DNA of 64,000 nt, from the NCBI RefSeq assembly GCF_048892425.1, contig NZ_JBLZHU010000003.1, positions 365,850 to 429,849 on the forward strand. The letters are read 5' to 3'. How positions within the stretch are numbered: position 1 is the first letter of the stretch; each line of letters opens with the position of its first letter. Made by a program: the position numbers and the translations under genes. Shown here in pieces: positions 51,470 to 59,930 of this stretch. Under the pieces are notes generated by a model. The model did no database searches, had not been told where the DNA came from, and saw only the letters and a program-made list of their open reading frames with translations. Source of the stretch: Pacificispira sp002696645 (lineage in GTDB: Bacteria; Pseudomonadota; Alphaproteobacteria; UBA8366; Aestuariispiraceae).

Positions 51470-53377
51470 TCACCGCCGGGCCCGGATCGGTTCCAGCTTG
51501 GCTTCCTTGCGACGACCCCTGGGCAATTGCGATTCGTCTTCAAACAGATCCGCCAATTGCTCCATCATCGTACCCCCCAGTTGATCCACATCGATGATGG
51601 TCACCGCGCGCCGATAATAGCGTGTCACATCATGCCCGATGCCGATTGCAACCAATTGCACCGGAGACCGTGTTTCGATCTGGTCAATCACATCGCGCAG
51701 ATGGCGTTCCAGATAATTGCCAGGATTGACCGACAGGGTGGAGTCATCGACCGGCGCACCATCGGAAATCACCATCAGGATACGGCGTTCCTCTGTCCGC
51801 GCCAGCAACCGTTGATGCGCCCATATCAGCGCCTCGCCATCAATATTCTCTTTCAGCAGGCCTTCGCGCAGCATCAGACCCAAATTGCGGCGGGACCGGC
51901 GATAGGGCATGTCCGCCTGCTTGTAGACGATATGGCGCAGATCGTTCAGGCGACCCGGATTGGCAGGTTTGCCGTCGGCCAACCAGCGCTCTCGGGACTG
52001 GCCACCCTTCCAGGCGCGCGTGGTGAAGCCCAGAATTTCAACCCGCACGCCACAGCGTTCCAGCGTGCGCGCCAGAATATCCGCCGACATGGCCGCAATC
52101 GAAATGGGGCGCCCGCGCATAGAGCCTGAATTGTCAATCAACAAGGACACGACCGTATCGCGGAAATTCATTTCCTTTTCGCGCATGAAAGACAGCGGAT
52201 GCGCCGGATTCGTCACCACACGGTCGATCCGCGCGGTATCCAGCAAGCCTTCTTCCAGATCGAATTCCCAGGACCGCTGTTGCTGCGCCATCAGGCGACG
52301 CTGCAACCGGTTTGCCAGCTTGCCGATAATCCCCTGCAAATGGGTCAATTGCTGATCCAGCATCGTGCGCAGGCGGGTCAATTCCTCTGGATCACACAGA
52401 TCCTCGGCACCGACGATTTCATCAAAGCTTTCGGCATAGGCTTTATAGAATTTCTCTTTCGGCACATTGGACAGATCGTTTTCAGGCCGCCAGCGCTTGC
52501 CGGAATCGCCGGGTTCTTCCGCGCCAGGCGCTTCCATCATCTCGCCCGCCATATCCTCATCAGCGGCTTCCCCCTGATCGTCGTCCTGGCCCTCCCCCAT
52601 GGCGGAGTCAGACGCACCTTCGGTCTGGGCGGCATTGTCATCGCCCCCCTGATCCTCGTTCTGGCCCTGGGTCTGGTTGTCGGTTTCTTCCTGATCGTCC
52701 TGACTGTCACCGTCGTCGGAGCTGTCGCTGGGATCTTCGCGACCCATATCGATATCCATTGCCCGAATCAGCTTGCGGGCGGCCTCCGCATAGGCGCGCT
52801 GATCTTTCATCAGGGGGGCCAGCGTTTCCAGCGACCCTTCGATCTTCGGGCCAATATGGTCACGCCACAGATCCACCACCCGCTGGGCTGACGGCGGCGG
52901 CGCTTCACCCGTCATATATTCGCGGGCCAAAAGCCGCACGACTTCGGGCATTGTGCTCTCGGTCCGCTCTTCAATGCGATGGAAACCCATACGGCGGTAT
53001 TTCTGATCCAGGGCTGCGGCAAGATTGGCCTGCAGGCCGCTGCGGTCCTTGCTGCCCATCGCTTCGACGCGGGCGGTTTCCAGCGCATCGAACAGCACCG
53101 GCGCGACCTCCCCTGTCGGGCGCAGCGCAGAATGAGCCTTGCCATCATGATAGCGCAGGCGACAGGCCAGTTGGTCGCCTTCCCCCCGAGCTTGGGCGAT
53201 TTCTTCCGGCGGCAATTGGCGGCTGGGCAGGGGCAGACGTGCGCGCTCTCCCGTCATATGAGCCGGATCAGACCCATACACTACCTCCAGCTCCGGGCGC
53301 TTGGAAACGGCCCGGAAGCACGCCGCATTGGCGCGTTTAAACACCTCCAGCGGTCCATCCCGATCATTGCCTGCCAT
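51470..53377 (-). CDS. cobT: Aerobic cobaltochelatase subunit CobT
   Basis: CobT with CobS forms the AAA+/VWA chaperone of the aerobic cobalt chelatase that works with CobN in cobalamin synthesis. The 635-aa protein has an N-terminal CobT domain, a very acidic middle stretch (residues ~225-300, rich in D, E, Q) and a C-terminal VWA-type MIDAS region with LIDNSGSMRGRPIS near 414-427. The cobS gene is 16 bp upstream on the same strand. Confidence 0.95.
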   Translation of the reverse strand: MAGNDRDGPLEVFKRANAACFRAVSKRPELEVVYGSDPAHMTGERARLPLPSRQLPPEEIAQARGEGDQLACRLRYHDGKAHSALRPTGEVAPVLFDALETARVEAMGSKDRSGLQANLAAALDQKYRRMGFHRIEERTESTMPEVVRLLAREYMTGEAPPPSAQRVVDLWRDHIGPKIEGSLETLAPLMKDQRAYAEAARKLIRAMDIDMGREDPSDSSDDGDSQDDQEETDNQTQGQNEDQGGDDNAAQTEGASDSAMGEGQDDDQGEAADEDMAGEMMEAPGAEEPGDSGKRWRPENDLSNVPKEKFYKAYAESFDEIVGAEDLCDPEELTRLRTMLDQQLTHLQGIIGKLANRLQRRLMAQQQRSWEFDLEEGLLDTARIDRVVTNPAHPLSFMREKEMNFRDTVVSLLIDNSGSMRGRPISIAAMSADILARTLERCGVRVEILGFTTRAWKGGQSRERWLADGKPANPGRLNDLRHIVYKQADMPYRRSRRNLGLMLREGLLKENIDGEALIWAHQRLLARTEERRILMVISDGAPVDDSTLSVNPGNYLERHLRDVIDQIETRSPVQLVAIGIGHDVTRYYRRAVTIIDVDQLGGTMMEQLADLFEDESQLPRGRRKEAKLEPIRARR

Positions 53378-53392
53378 CGCGTTTGCCCTGGC

Positions 53393-54403
53393 TTAGTGCA
53401 CTTGAATTGCGGCGCTGGAATCCGGCAATTCTTCGCCGAAACAGCGCTGATAATATTCCGCGATCGTCGCGCGTTCCGTCTCATCACATTTGTTCAGGAA
53501 GGTGACCCGGAAGGCGAAACCGATATCCGAGAAAATCCGAGCATTTTCTGCCCAGGTAATCACGGTACGCGGGCTCATAACGGTAGAGATATCGCCCCCC
53601 ATAAAGCCAGTCCGTGTCATATCGGCACAATGCACCATGGCCGCGATCTGGTCGCGCTTTTCGTCCGTATCGAAGTCGGGGCATTTCGCCAGAACAATCT
53701 TCACCTCTTCTTCATGGGGAAGATAGTTCAGGGTCGTGACAATGGACCAACGGTCCATCTGACCCTGGTTGATCTGTTGCGTCCCGTGATACAGGCCCGA
53801 CGTGTCGCCCAGACCGACCGTATTGGCGGTGGCGAACAAACGAAAGTATTTATGCGGACGAATGACCTTGGACTGATCCAACAGGGTCAGCTTCCCTTCG
53901 ATTTCCAGCACACGCTGAATCACGAACATCACATCAGGCCGCCCGGCATCATATTCGTCAAAACAGATTGCGACTGGATTCTGCAACGCCCATGGCAGAA
54001 TGCCTTCCCGAAATTCAGTAACCTGCATGCCATCGCGCAGAACAATCGCGTCCTTACCAACCAGATCGATCCGGCTGATATGACTGTCCAGATTGACCCG
54101 AATACAGGGCCAGTTCAGGCGCGCCGCGACCTGTTCGATATGGGTTGATTTCCCGGTCCCGTGATATCCCTGAATCATCACGCGACGATTATGGGAAAAC
54201 CCAGCCAGGATCGCCATTGTTGTATCCCGATCAAAGACATAGGCCGGATCGATGTCAGGAACATGTTCCGTGCGAACCGAAAATGCCGGCACTTTCATAT
54301 CGGTATCAAGACCAAATACGTCGCGAACAGAAACTTCTATATCGGGCGCGTCGAGGGGCATGGCTTCATCATTTCCCGCGACGGCGGCGCTGCTTTTCAT
54401 CAT
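53393..54403 (-). CDS. cobS: Aerobic cobaltochelatase subunit CobS
   Basis: The 336-aa AAA+ ATPase shows Walker A GYHGTGKSTH (near residues 99-108) and the Walker B-like IDLVGKDA and ICFDEYDAGRPD. The N-terminal part matches the CobS domain (VSVRDVFGLDTDMKVPAFS). With CobT it powers ATP-dependent insertion of cobalt into hydrogenobyrinate a,c-diamide. No cobalamin riboswitch was visible upstream. Confidence 0.95.
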   Translation of the reverse strand: MMKSSAAVAGNDEAMPLDAPDIEVSVRDVFGLDTDMKVPAFSVRTEHVPDIDPAYVFDRDTTMAILAGFSHNRRVMIQGYHGTGKSTHIEQVAARLNWPCIRVNLDSHISRIDLVGKDAIVLRDGMQVTEFREGILPWALQNPVAICFDEYDAGRPDVMFVIQRVLEIEGKLTLLDQSKVIRPHKYFRLFATANTVGLGDTSGLYHGTQQINQGQMDRWSIVTTLNYLPHEEEVKIVLAKCPDFDTDEKRDQIAAMVHCADMTRTGFMGGDISTVMSPRTVITWAENARIFSDIGFAFRVTFLNKCDETERATIAEYYQRCFGEELPDSSAAIQVH

Positions 54404-54480
54404 ATCGTGTGGGCTCTCATACAGTGTCGTTACGTCAAATTGGCTGCTTTAGGAAGGCCATAGGCCCCGTGAAATGGTCA

Positions 54481-55077
54481 TCAATCGTCAAGTTTAGGCA
54501 TCAAACTAGCGCGAAGCGTTGCATAGGCCAGATTGATCCGTTTCAACCGCTCCTCTGCTTCTGCATCGCCGCCATTGACATCAGGATGCAGACGCTTGGC
54601 CAATTCCTTATAACGCGCCTTCAAGCCGGTCAAGGTGAGCGGGTGGGAAAGGTCTAGTGCCCGCATGGCCCAAACCTCTGTTCCAATGCCCGATGACCCG
54701 CTGGGAGGATCGGTGCGACCGGCGGAATCAGACCGATCCCCCTCTCCCGGTCCATCGTTGAACAGGCCGGTATGGTCATGAAATGTGAAATCCGCCCCGG
54801 CTCGCGCCGCCTGTTGCATGCCCAATGGCCAGGTGGGACGCCCCCAGACCGTATCATGACGGATCATGGAATCAATCTGGGCCTGACCCAGGCCACGACA
54901 AAAATCCCATGCGGCGTTATATTCCCGGGCATGAACCTTACAGAACCAGAAGTAATCCCGCAGCCGGTCCCTGGTTTTGGGTGCCGGATGCAAGCCAGGT
55001 TCAACGCAATCCGGATGCGCGCAGACCCGCATGCCAGTGGCACGATCTCTGGGGTCTTTATACAGTGTCCGGCGCAT
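54481..55077 (-). CDS. J-domain protein
   Basis: The 198-aa protein has a C-terminal J domain (residues ~135-195), with the HPD tripeptide in AKRLHPDVNGG. The N-terminal part holds four cysteine/histidine positions (MRVCAHPDCVEPG and WFCKVHAREYN) that look like a metal site. Order with cobS-cobT and bolA is conserved in alphaproteobacteria. The start at 55077 has an AGGA ribosome site; the upstream TTG at 55101 is less likely. It should recruit DnaK to an unknown client. Confidence 0.88.
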   Translation of the reverse strand: MRRTLYKDPRDRATGMRVCAHPDCVEPGLHPAPKTRDRLRDYFWFCKVHAREYNAAWDFCRGLGQAQIDSMIRHDTVWGRPTWPLGMQQAARAGADFTFHDHTGLFNDGPGEGDRSDSAGRTDPPSGSSGIGTEVWAMRALDLSHPLTLTGLKARYKELAKRLHPDVNGGDAEAEERLKRINLAYATLRASLMPKLDD

Positions 55078-55188
55078 GTCTGATCCTATATTGCATTGCA
55101 ATCATCCGACCCTCACTATGGGGTTGCGAATACGGTGCGACAAGCCCAAGTCGACCCATAGCCCATAACTATTTACCCTGGAGGATGC

Positions 55189-55464
55189 ATGCCCAATCCG
55201 GTTGAGACAATGATGGAGCAGAAACTGCGAACGGCGTTCGCACCCAGTGAGCTGATCATCGAAAATGACTCCCACCGCCATGCCGGTCATGCGGGGTCTC
55301 CTGGCACGGGCACTTCTCACTTCTCTGTTACAATGACGGCCCAGACATTCGAAGGAATGGGTCGTGTTGACAGACAACGCAGTGTTTACGCTGTTCTGGC
55401 CGAGGAACTGGCAGGGCCAATCCACGCGCTTGCCCTTCGACTGAAGGCACCGTCCGAAGGCTGA
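55189..55464 (+). CDS. bolA: BolA family protein
   Basis: The 91-aa protein has the BolA fold: NPVETMMEQKLRTAFAP near the start, IIENDSHRHAGH near residues 23-34 (with His ligands used in glutaredoxin/Fe-S complexes), and SVYAVLAEELAGPIHALAL at the end. It is preceded by a strong GGAGGA ribosome site. BolA proteins couple iron-sulphur status to regulation and morphology. It is divergent from the J-domain gene. Confidence 0.94.
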   Translation: MPNPVETMMEQKLRTAFAPSELIIENDSHRHAGHAGSPGTGTSHFSVTMTAQTFEGMGRVDRQRSVYAVLAEELAGPIHALALRLKAPSEG

Positions 55465-55600
55465 TACCGCAGGGCTTCGCTCAGCAGCGCCACGGCCAAA
55501 CTTAAATCCCCACCCATTGTAAAGAACGCAACCGTGTGTTGCCGTCCTGTTTCAATCGTGCTATTACCAAATTTCTAGATTAGGGTGGGGCTTCTTAATC

Positions 55601-55900
55601 ATGAAACAATTAATCAGCGCGGATTCGGCGTTGCGCACGAGAAATGTCCGCATTGGGGACAGGCGCACCAGCGTCCGCCTGGAACCCGCTTTTTGGCAGG
55701 TTCTGGAAAGGGTCGCCAAAAAGGAAGGCCTGACCATTCATGCCTTATGCACTAAAATTGACGAGTGGAATGAGGCCTTAAGTCTGACCGCTGCTATGCG
55801 CGTTTTCCTTTTGGCTTACATCTGGTCTGGATCAATAAAATACGCTGTATTCGCGGCCCGGACCGGAAACATGCCGCCGGCGTTTCAGCCGCGCGATTGA
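55601..55900 (+). CDS. Ribbon-helix-helix domain protein
   Basis: The 99-aa protein contains a short RHH_4-type DNA-binding segment (RTSVRLEPAFWQVLERVAKKEGLT, near residues 22-45, with the HALCTKIDEWN helix after it), typical of small alphaproteobacterial regulators. The remainder is hydrophobic in LTAAMRVFLLAYI. No antitoxin partner toxin gene is next to it, so a simple transcription factor is more likely. The local promoter is not obvious. Confidence 0.8.
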   Translation: MKQLISADSALRTRNVRIGDRRTSVRLEPAFWQVLERVAKKEGLTIHALCTKIDEWNEALSLTAAMRVFLLAYIWSGSIKYAVFAARTGNMPPAFQPRD

Positions 55901-55924
55901 CCGGCTATTGGAAACGCCTGATTG

Positions 55925-56542
55925 CTATTTTTCCGCTTGTGGTATGCCATCCCTATCCGCACGCGCCTCACCCTCATAGAATTGTGGCCAGATTTCCTTG
56001 ATCAAGGGGCCGTCGGCGCGCATGGCGTGGCAGGCATCAATATGCCCGGGGCGCTTGTCGCCCTGTGAAGAGGGCGGATCCTCTGGCAGTCCAAAATCGC
56101 GCCGCGCTGCGTCTCGGGAGGCATAAACCGTCTGGTAACAGACAGTCGCCATTGGATAGAGTAGTTCAGACAGATGCGTGCAGCCTGCACGCCCCCCCAG
56201 GCGCTTTTTCACCTCCCGATGAAACCCGGCACCAACGCGCAGACCAATCAACTGCTCATAGTCCGGTGCGATGTCCCCGCACAGGGAATAAGGACCCATC
56301 ACCGTTACCGCCTCTGCCCCATGGATGACCATGTCATCGTCTATGGTGATACGCAGCAGCATGTCATGAACGGCTTCCCCCGGTTCGATGGTGCCGCGAT
56401 GGGAATTTACAAAAGGATAGGTCTTGGTGTCACGCATATGACCTTCAATGTCCCACAGCCCGTCGGCGCGGAAGAATCCTTTCACTTGAATATCACGGGT
56501 ATGATACTGGCGACGGTCACAACCGGGCTCACTCAATGGCAT
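55925..56542 (-). CDS. DUF2889 family protein
   Basis: The 205-aa protein matches DUF2889: HTRDIQVKGFFRADGLWDIEGHMRDTK near residues 14-40, then GAGFHREVKKRLGGRAGCTHLSELLYPM near 103-130. The conserved Cys/His in GCTHL suggest a metal site. The function is unknown, although in other genomes it lies near CorC/hemolysin-type genes as here (26 bp downstream of it on the same strand). Confidence 0.88.
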   Translation of the reverse strand: MPLSEPGCDRRQYHTRDIQVKGFFRADGLWDIEGHMRDTKTYPFVNSHRGTIEPGEAVHDMLLRITIDDDMVIHGAEAVTVMGPYSLCGDIAPDYEQLIGLRVGAGFHREVKKRLGGRAGCTHLSELLYPMATVCYQTVYASRDAARRDFGLPEDPPSSQGDKRPGHIDACHAMRADGPLIKEIWPQFYEGEARADRDGIPQAEK

Positions 56543-56567
56543 TTAAACACTCCTTACTTGAGGACAA

Positions 56568-57857
56568 TCAGTCCTCTTCATCATCCGCATTGGGATCGGG
56601 CGGTGTGATCCGCAACGACGTGATCTGATTGCGCTGGCGGCGCAATACTTCAAAGCGGAACCCATGGAACAGGAATGTCTGTCCGGGATCCGGAATCAGC
56701 CGTGCTTCATGCAGGACAATCCCCGCAACCGTTGCGGCATTATCATCCGGCAGATCCCAATCCAGGTCCCGCGCCAGGGTTCGCAGGGTCACCGCCCCAT
56801 CGACGATAAAGCTGCCATCTGCCTGGGGTCGAACGCCCGGCACGGCAATATCGGTTTCGTCATCAATTTCACCGACAATCTGTTCCAGAATGTCTTCCAG
56901 TGTAACAATCCCCATGAAAGCACCGTATTCATCCACCACATTGGCGAAATGCTCGCGGCGTTCGCGAAAGGCCTGCAGCTGGTCCAGCAAAGTCGTCGAA
57001 TCCGGAATGAACCAAGGGGGGGCTGCCAGGGTGGCAAGATCCAGGTCCTTGATATTGCCGCCCCGCGCATGAATTTCCCGCAACAGCGCCTTGGCGTGCA
57101 AGACGCCGGAGATATCGTCAGAATCGCCACGATACACCGGCAGGCGGGTATAGGGACTGCCTAGAATCTGTTCGACCAGATCTTCCACCGGATCATCCAG
57201 GTCCAGCGTTACCACCTTTTGTCGGTGGGTCATGATGTCGGCAACTTCAACCTCATCCAATTCCAGAATGGACCGCAACATCTCCCGCTCATGGCGGATA
57301 TCGGGGTCTTCCCCCGAGTGCAGATCAATCGCGCCGCGCAGTTCTTCCTCATGTTGTTCAACACTGATTGAGGTCGATAAATCCACGCCAAAGGGCCGCA
57401 ATGTGGCGCGCACAATGCTTTGTACTGTTGCGGTGATCGGGGCAAACAGGAACACAATCCACCGCATGACCGGCGCAACCTTCAGCGCAACCGCGTCAGC
57501 ATGGCTTAGTGCATATGTCTTTGGCAGCACTTCCGCAAAAATCAGCACCAAGGCCGTCATGGCGATGGTGGCATAGACAACGCCGGCCTCTCCAAAAATC
57601 GATACCAGCACCGTCGTTGCCAGGGCGGATGCCAGGATATTGACCATGTTGTTGCCCAGCAGGATCGCCCCGATCAGGCGGTCCTTTCGCTCCAGCAATT
57701 TCAGGACTGTGCCTGCGTTCTTGTCGCCTTGCTTTGCCTGTTGATGCATCCGCGACCGGGACGTCGCTGTCAGCGCCGTTTCGGACCCAGAGAAGAAGAA
57801 GGACAGGATCAGCAGCAGCAGGATCGCCAGACCCGCATAGATAGGATAGTCGGTCAT
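56568..57857 (-). CDS. CNNM/CorC-type membrane protein with CBS domains
   Basis: The 429-aa protein has an N-terminal DUF21 transmembrane domain (helices near 5-25, 60-85, 95-115 and 128-148), two CBS domains (MTHRQKVVTLDLDD near 213-226, DEYGAFMGIVTLEDILEQIVGEI near 303-325) and a C-terminal CorC_HlyC domain. Such proteins take part in Mg2+/Co2+ efflux or homeostasis; the name hemolysin is historical. Its start overlaps the aroB stop (ATGA). Confidence 0.92.
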   Translation of the reverse strand: MTDYPIYAGLAILLLLILSFFFSGSETALTATSRSRMHQQAKQGDKNAGTVLKLLERKDRLIGAILLGNNMVNILASALATTVLVSIFGEAGVVYATIAMTALVLIFAEVLPKTYALSHADAVALKVAPVMRWIVFLFAPITATVQSIVRATLRPFGVDLSTSISVEQHEEELRGAIDLHSGEDPDIRHEREMLRSILELDEVEVADIMTHRQKVVTLDLDDPVEDLVEQILGSPYTRLPVYRGDSDDISGVLHAKALLREIHARGGNIKDLDLATLAAPPWFIPDSTTLLDQLQAFRERREHFANVVDEYGAFMGIVTLEDILEQIVGEIDDETDIAVPGVRPQADGSFIVDGAVTLRTLARDLDWDLPDDNAATVAGIVLHEARLIPDPGQTFLFHGFRFEVLRRQRNQITSLRITPPDPNADDEED

Positions 57858-59050
57858 GCGGATATCGCCTCGTTCAAGATTGCGGTCAGATCTTCCGGCG
57901 CGACATCCTGCGTGACAAAGGCCTGACCAATCCCCCGCGCCAGCACGAATGTCAGGCGTCCATTCTTCACCTTCTTGTCACTGGCCATGCGTGCGACAAG
58001 ATCGGGTGCGCTCCAGGCAATACCGGGGACGGAATTGGGGCCGGTCGGCAGGCCCAGCTCCGCCAGATGCCGGGCGAACCGGGCAGCATCCTGGCCGTCG
58101 CACAGCCCCAGCCTGGCTGACAGATCAAAAGCCATGACCATGCCAATCGCGACCGCCTCTCCATGCAGCAGTCTGGAACCAAATCCGGTCGCCGATTCCA
58201 GCGCATGCGCGAAAGTATGTCCAAAATTCAGCAAGGCCCGGCGATCCGCCTGTTCCAGCTCGTCTTCTGCAACGATCCGGGCCTTTGCGCGACAACTTGT
58301 CTCAACCGCCGCAATGCGCGCAGCAGGATCGCCTGACATCAAATCCGCACCATGGGTTTCCAGCCATTGGAAGAAAGCAAAATCATCAATGGCGCCATAT
58401 TTTACGATTTCCGCATAACCGGCACGCAATTCCCGCCGCGCCAACGTATCCAGCGCGCCAATATCGGCCAGAACCAGACGGGGTTGATGAAAGGCGCCCA
58501 CCAGATTCTTTCCTGCGGGCACATTAATGCCGGTCTTGCCCCCAACGGAGCTGTCGACCTGGGCCAGCAGTGTGGTGGGAATCTGTACAAAATTGATTCC
58601 GCGCAGGGCAATGGCGGCGACGAAACCGACCAGATCCCCGATCACCCCGCCGCCCAGGGCAACAAGGGTGGTTGACCGTTCAATGCCAATTTCAAAGATA
58701 TCATCCAGCAGGCGCGACAAACGCTCCATACTTTTCGTGCCCTCACCGGGTGGTAAAATGATGGTTTCCTGAACGATACCCGCTTTGCGCAAAGATTCTG
58801 TCAGCGTTTCCAGATGCAGCGCGGCGACCGTTTCATCGGTGATCACGATCACCCGAGGATGGGCCAGGACCGGCTTAATCAAATCCCCGGCCTGCGCCAA
58901 AATGGTAGAACCGATATGAATGTCATAGGACCGATCCCCCAACGCGACGGGCACAATTGCGCTGGACGGGTTTGGAACCGACAGAAGGGCCCCAGAAGAT
59001 ACAGGGGTCCCAGAAGATGCAGGGGTCCCAGAATCAGACATTGGCGTCAT
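57854..59050 (-). CDS. aroB: 3-dehydroquinate synthase
   Basis: AroB catalyses the second shikimate step. The 398-aa protein has the nucleotide-binding/core GGGVIGDLVGFVAAIALRG motif (near residues 136-154), PTTLLAQVDSSVGGKTGIN (near 159-177) and the metal histidines in NFGHTFAHALE. About 30 extra residues at the N-terminus are low complexity, made of repeated SGTPxS hexapeptides encoded by an 18-bp direct repeat (58993-59028). That tail is probably disordered. It overlaps aroK. Confidence 0.96.
   Translation of the reverse strand: MTPMSDSGTPASSGTPVSSGALLSVPNPSSAIVPVALGDRSYDIHIGSTILAQAGDLIKPVLAHPRVIVITDETVAALHLETLTESLRKAGIVQETIILPPGEGTKSMERLSRLLDDIFEIGIERSTTLVALGGGVIGDLVGFVAAIALRGINFVQIPTTLLAQVDSSVGGKTGINVPAGKNLVGAFHQPRLVLADIGALDTLARRELRAGYAEIVKYGAIDDFAFFQWLETHGADLMSGDPAARIAAVETSCRAKARIVAEDELEQADRRALLNFGHTFAHALESATGFGSRLLHGEAVAIGMVMAFDLSARLGLCDGQDAARFARHLAELGLPTGPNSVPGIAWSAPDLVARMASDKKVKNGRLTFVLARGIGQAFVTQDVAPEDLTAILNEAISA
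58993..59028 (-). repeat. 18-bp direct repeat inside the aroB N-terminus
   Basis: Two tandem 18-bp units differ at one base (CAGAAGATACAGGGGTCC and CAGAAGATGCAGGGGTCC). A partial third follows at the aroB start side. In frame, each adds six residues of the type SGTPxS. It looks like a slippage product lengthening a non-essential leader. Confidence 0.8.
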
Positions 59051-59607
59051 ACACTATCGCTTTCCTTTGATGCGCTCAGCGCCTCAATTACCCGCAAAAT
59101 CGTTTGTTCCTTTGGCGCGCGGTCGGAAATCACCGTCACATGCGCTTGTGCATAAATTGGATAGCGCTCTTCCATCAATCTGCGCAAGGTTCCTTGCGGA
59201 TCCTCAGTGCGCAACAGGGGACGATGGCTGCGCTTTGACACGCGCTCCCACAGGACATCGAATTCTGCATTTAACCAGACGGTAAGGGTTTGTTCCAGCA
59301 ACAAGGCCCGTGTGGCCGGATCAATAAAGGCCCCACCGCCCGTCGCCAGGACAATCGGGCCTTCTTCGACCAACCGGGCAATCACGCGCCTTTCGCCGGC
59401 GCGGAAATACTCTTCCCCGAACTGCGCAAAGATATCGGCGATGGAACAATCGGCCGCCCGCTCAATCTCATGATCTGCATCGGCAAAGGGCAAGCCAAGG
59501 CGCTGCGCCAATTGACGCCCGACTGCGGATTTCCCCGCCCCCATCATCCCCACCAAGACGATAGACCGATCCAGGGGGACAGTGTGATCGGCATTTGCAT
59601 TTTTCAT
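59047..59607 (-). CDS. aroK: Shikimate kinase
   Basis: The 186-aa kinase has Walker A GMMGAGKSAVG (near residues 20-30), the shikimate-binding ADADHEIE and FRAGERRV, and the GGGAFIDP loop (near 94-101). It phosphorylates shikimate with ATP. Its stop overlaps the aroB start, so aroK-aroB-CorC-type form a coupled series. Confidence 0.96.
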   Translation of the reverse strand: MKNANADHTVPLDRSIVLVGMMGAGKSAVGRQLAQRLGLPFADADHEIERAADCSIADIFAQFGEEYFRAGERRVIARLVEEGPIVLATGGGAFIDPATRALLLEQTLTVWLNAEFDVLWERVSKRSHRPLLRTEDPQGTLRRLMEERYPIYAQAHVTVISDRAPKEQTILRVIEALSASKESDSV

Positions 59608-59786
59608 AACAACAATTCCAGGGCATTCATGGCAAAATCAATCCATTTCCCTGCTCTTGTGATTGTGTCGCGCCGTTCGCGCCTTTAAACCTTGTCGCAG
59701 AATTGCCATAGTCAGGGAATAGGGTAAAGCCTGTGCTGGCCGATGACACATTAAAGTGGTGAAAATAGCGTCCTTAAGGAGGAACG

Positions 59787-59930
59787 GTGGGAAAGATTGT
59801 CTTGTTTCTAATCGCGCTGATATTCGCAGCGCTGATCGGCGGCGCGATCTATCTGATCGCCTATGATATCCCAGCCCCGGTCGCCCCGGTTGAGCGTGTG
59901 ATCGACAATGACCGATTCCCGCAGTCGTAA
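59787..59930 (+). CDS. Small single-pass membrane protein
   Basis: From a GTG at 59787 this 47-residue frame has one membrane helix (LFLIALIFAALIGGAIYLIA, residues ~5-24) followed by DIPAPVAPVERVIDNDRFPQ and a stop. A textbook AAGGAGG ribosome site lies 5 nt before the GTG. I recall similar tiny proteins with an IPAPVxPVExVIxxDRFP tail in other alphaproteobacteria (from memory). It overlaps the next gene by 23 bp. Confidence 0.72.
   Translation: MGKIVLFLIALIFAALIGGAIYLIAYDIPAPVAPVERVIDNDRFPQS

Noticed and set aside
54404..54480. Cobalamin riboswitch upstream of cobS
   Set aside because: The space between cobS and the J-domain gene is only 77 bp and lacks any B12-box-like sequence or the required length.
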